This document shows positions 5,933 to 6,072 of a DNA stretch of 6,072 bases, piece by piece. The stretch is from Thermoleophilia bacterium (GTDB lineage: Bacteria; Actinomycetota; Thermoleophilia; Gaiellales; Gaiellaceae): positions 1-6,072 of the forward strand of contig JAOUEK010000139.1 of the NCBI GenBank assembly GCA_029858755.1, read 5' to 3'. The notes beneath the pieces were generated by a model, which saw nothing but the letters and a program-made list of their open reading frames with translations, ran no database searches and had not been told where the DNA came from. Position 1 is the stretch's first letter; each line of letters opens with the position of its first letter. The position numbers and the translations under genes are program-made.

Positions 5933-6072
5933 CGTGTGAGCCCGACGAGCACGAGCAGCACCGCCACGATCACCACGGCGGCGATCAGGAGCAGCGCGGG
6001 CCAGCGGCTGCCGGCGGGTGTGCCGGAGCGACGCATCGCCGGAGGAAGCGTCGCGCCGGCGGCCGCCGGCGC
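5929..6072 (-). CDS. C-terminal fragment with a single membrane helix, probably PstP-type PP2C phosphatase, partial
   Basis: The minus strand is open from the right edge to a TGA at 5929-5931, giving 47 residues: an Ala/Pro-rich linker, a basic stretch (MRRSG then GSR), one strongly hydrophobic helix (about residues 24-45: WPALLLIAAVVIVAVLLVLV) and a tail of four residues (GLTR). The stop overlaps the rodA ATG as ATGA. In actinobacteria the gene directly before rodA is usually pstP, the PPM/PP2C phosphatase that reverses PknB phosphorylation, with a cytoplasmic catalytic domain, linker and membrane helix. That position and the linker-helix layout support the call, but no catalytic motif lies in the window. 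An ATG at 6034-6036 could start a 35-residue membrane peptide, but it has no ribosome binding site and the frame is open beyond it, so a longer protein is more likely. Confidence 0.6.
   Translation of the reverse strand, partial: APAAAGATLPPAMRRSGTPAGSRWPALLLIAAVVIVAVLLVLVGLTR
6053..6072. repeat. Perfect 20-bp GC palindrome at the right edge
   Basis: The last 20 bases form a perfect inverted repeat with no spacer: GCGCCGGCGG followed by its exact reverse complement. It lies inside the Ala/Pro linker codons of the partial upstream gene (APAAAGA). It may extend further, because the next base is outside the window. It is most simply explained by GCC/GCG alanine codon runs. Confidence 0.7.

Noticed and set aside
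5929..6036. Stand-alone 35-residue membrane peptide gene starting at the ATG at 6034-6036
   Set aside because: There is no purine-rich ribosome binding site (upstream on the coding strand is CTTCCTCCGGCG), and the frame continues open upstream to the window edge. It is better read as the end of a longer protein.
6041..6045. Plus-strand GGAGG as a ribosome binding site for a gene leaving the window to the right
   Set aside because: No ATG, GTG or TTG follows at a suitable distance, and the region is coding on the opposite strand.
1..6072. CRISPR arrays, tRNA/rRNA genes, insertion sequences, attachment sites, phage or defence genes
   Set aside because: None were seen. The window is almost entirely filled by conserved housekeeping cell-wall genes with uniform codon use, and no sign of transfer is visible.

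Overview
The window is a stretch of very GC-rich chromosome (roughly 70% by eye, not computed) with GTG starts, strongly G/C-ending codons and almost no intergenic DNA. Gene content and order match the actinobacterial cell-wall/Ser-Thr-kinase cluster (pstP-rodA-pbpA-pknB). The proteins are clearly diverged from the mycobacterial versions I can recall, and a D-Ala-D-Ala ligase gene sits at the end of the operon. This suggests a deep-branching actinobacterial lineage (for example Thermoleophilia-like), but that placement is inference.

Layout. Bases 2-85 (+) are the last codons of a gene entering from the left, probably a class-III aminotransferase. Bases 86-134 are a short convergent intergenic gap. 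From 135 to the right edge everything is one minus-strand operon, transcribed from right to left: the 3' end of a gene with a C-terminal membrane helix, probably the PstP phosphatase (5929-6072, partial); a SEDS glycosyltransferase, rodA/ftsW (4625-5932); a class B penicillin-binding protein, pbpA (3150-4628); a PASTA-domain Ser/Thr kinase, pknB (1160-3139); and D-alanine-D-alanine ligase, ddl (135-1163). Three of the four junctions are 4-nt stop/start overlaps (ATGA, GTGA, GTGA). The fourth, pbpA/pknB, is a 10-nt gap. No promoter is visible, so the operon promoter should lie beyond base 6072.

How the genes fit together. Ddl makes the D-Ala-D-Ala dipeptide that becomes the pentapeptide terminus. 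RodA polymerises lipid II glycan, and PbpA cross-links the stems, using the D-Ala-D-Ala bond as donor. PknB senses wall fragments through four PASTA repeats and phosphorylates cell-wall and division proteins. The upstream phosphatase, if correctly identified, reverses this.

Nothing here looks like an undescribed system. The points worth a second look are variations on a known one: a 14-residue, two-cysteine insertion in the catalytic extracellular loop of the SEDS protein; even numbers of extracytoplasmic cysteines in both SEDS and PBP; ddl coupled to pknB; a Pro/Thr-rich tail on PknB; loss of one of two activation-loop threonines; a phosphatase-like C-terminus with no ectodomain; and a perfect 20-bp palindrome at the right edge.
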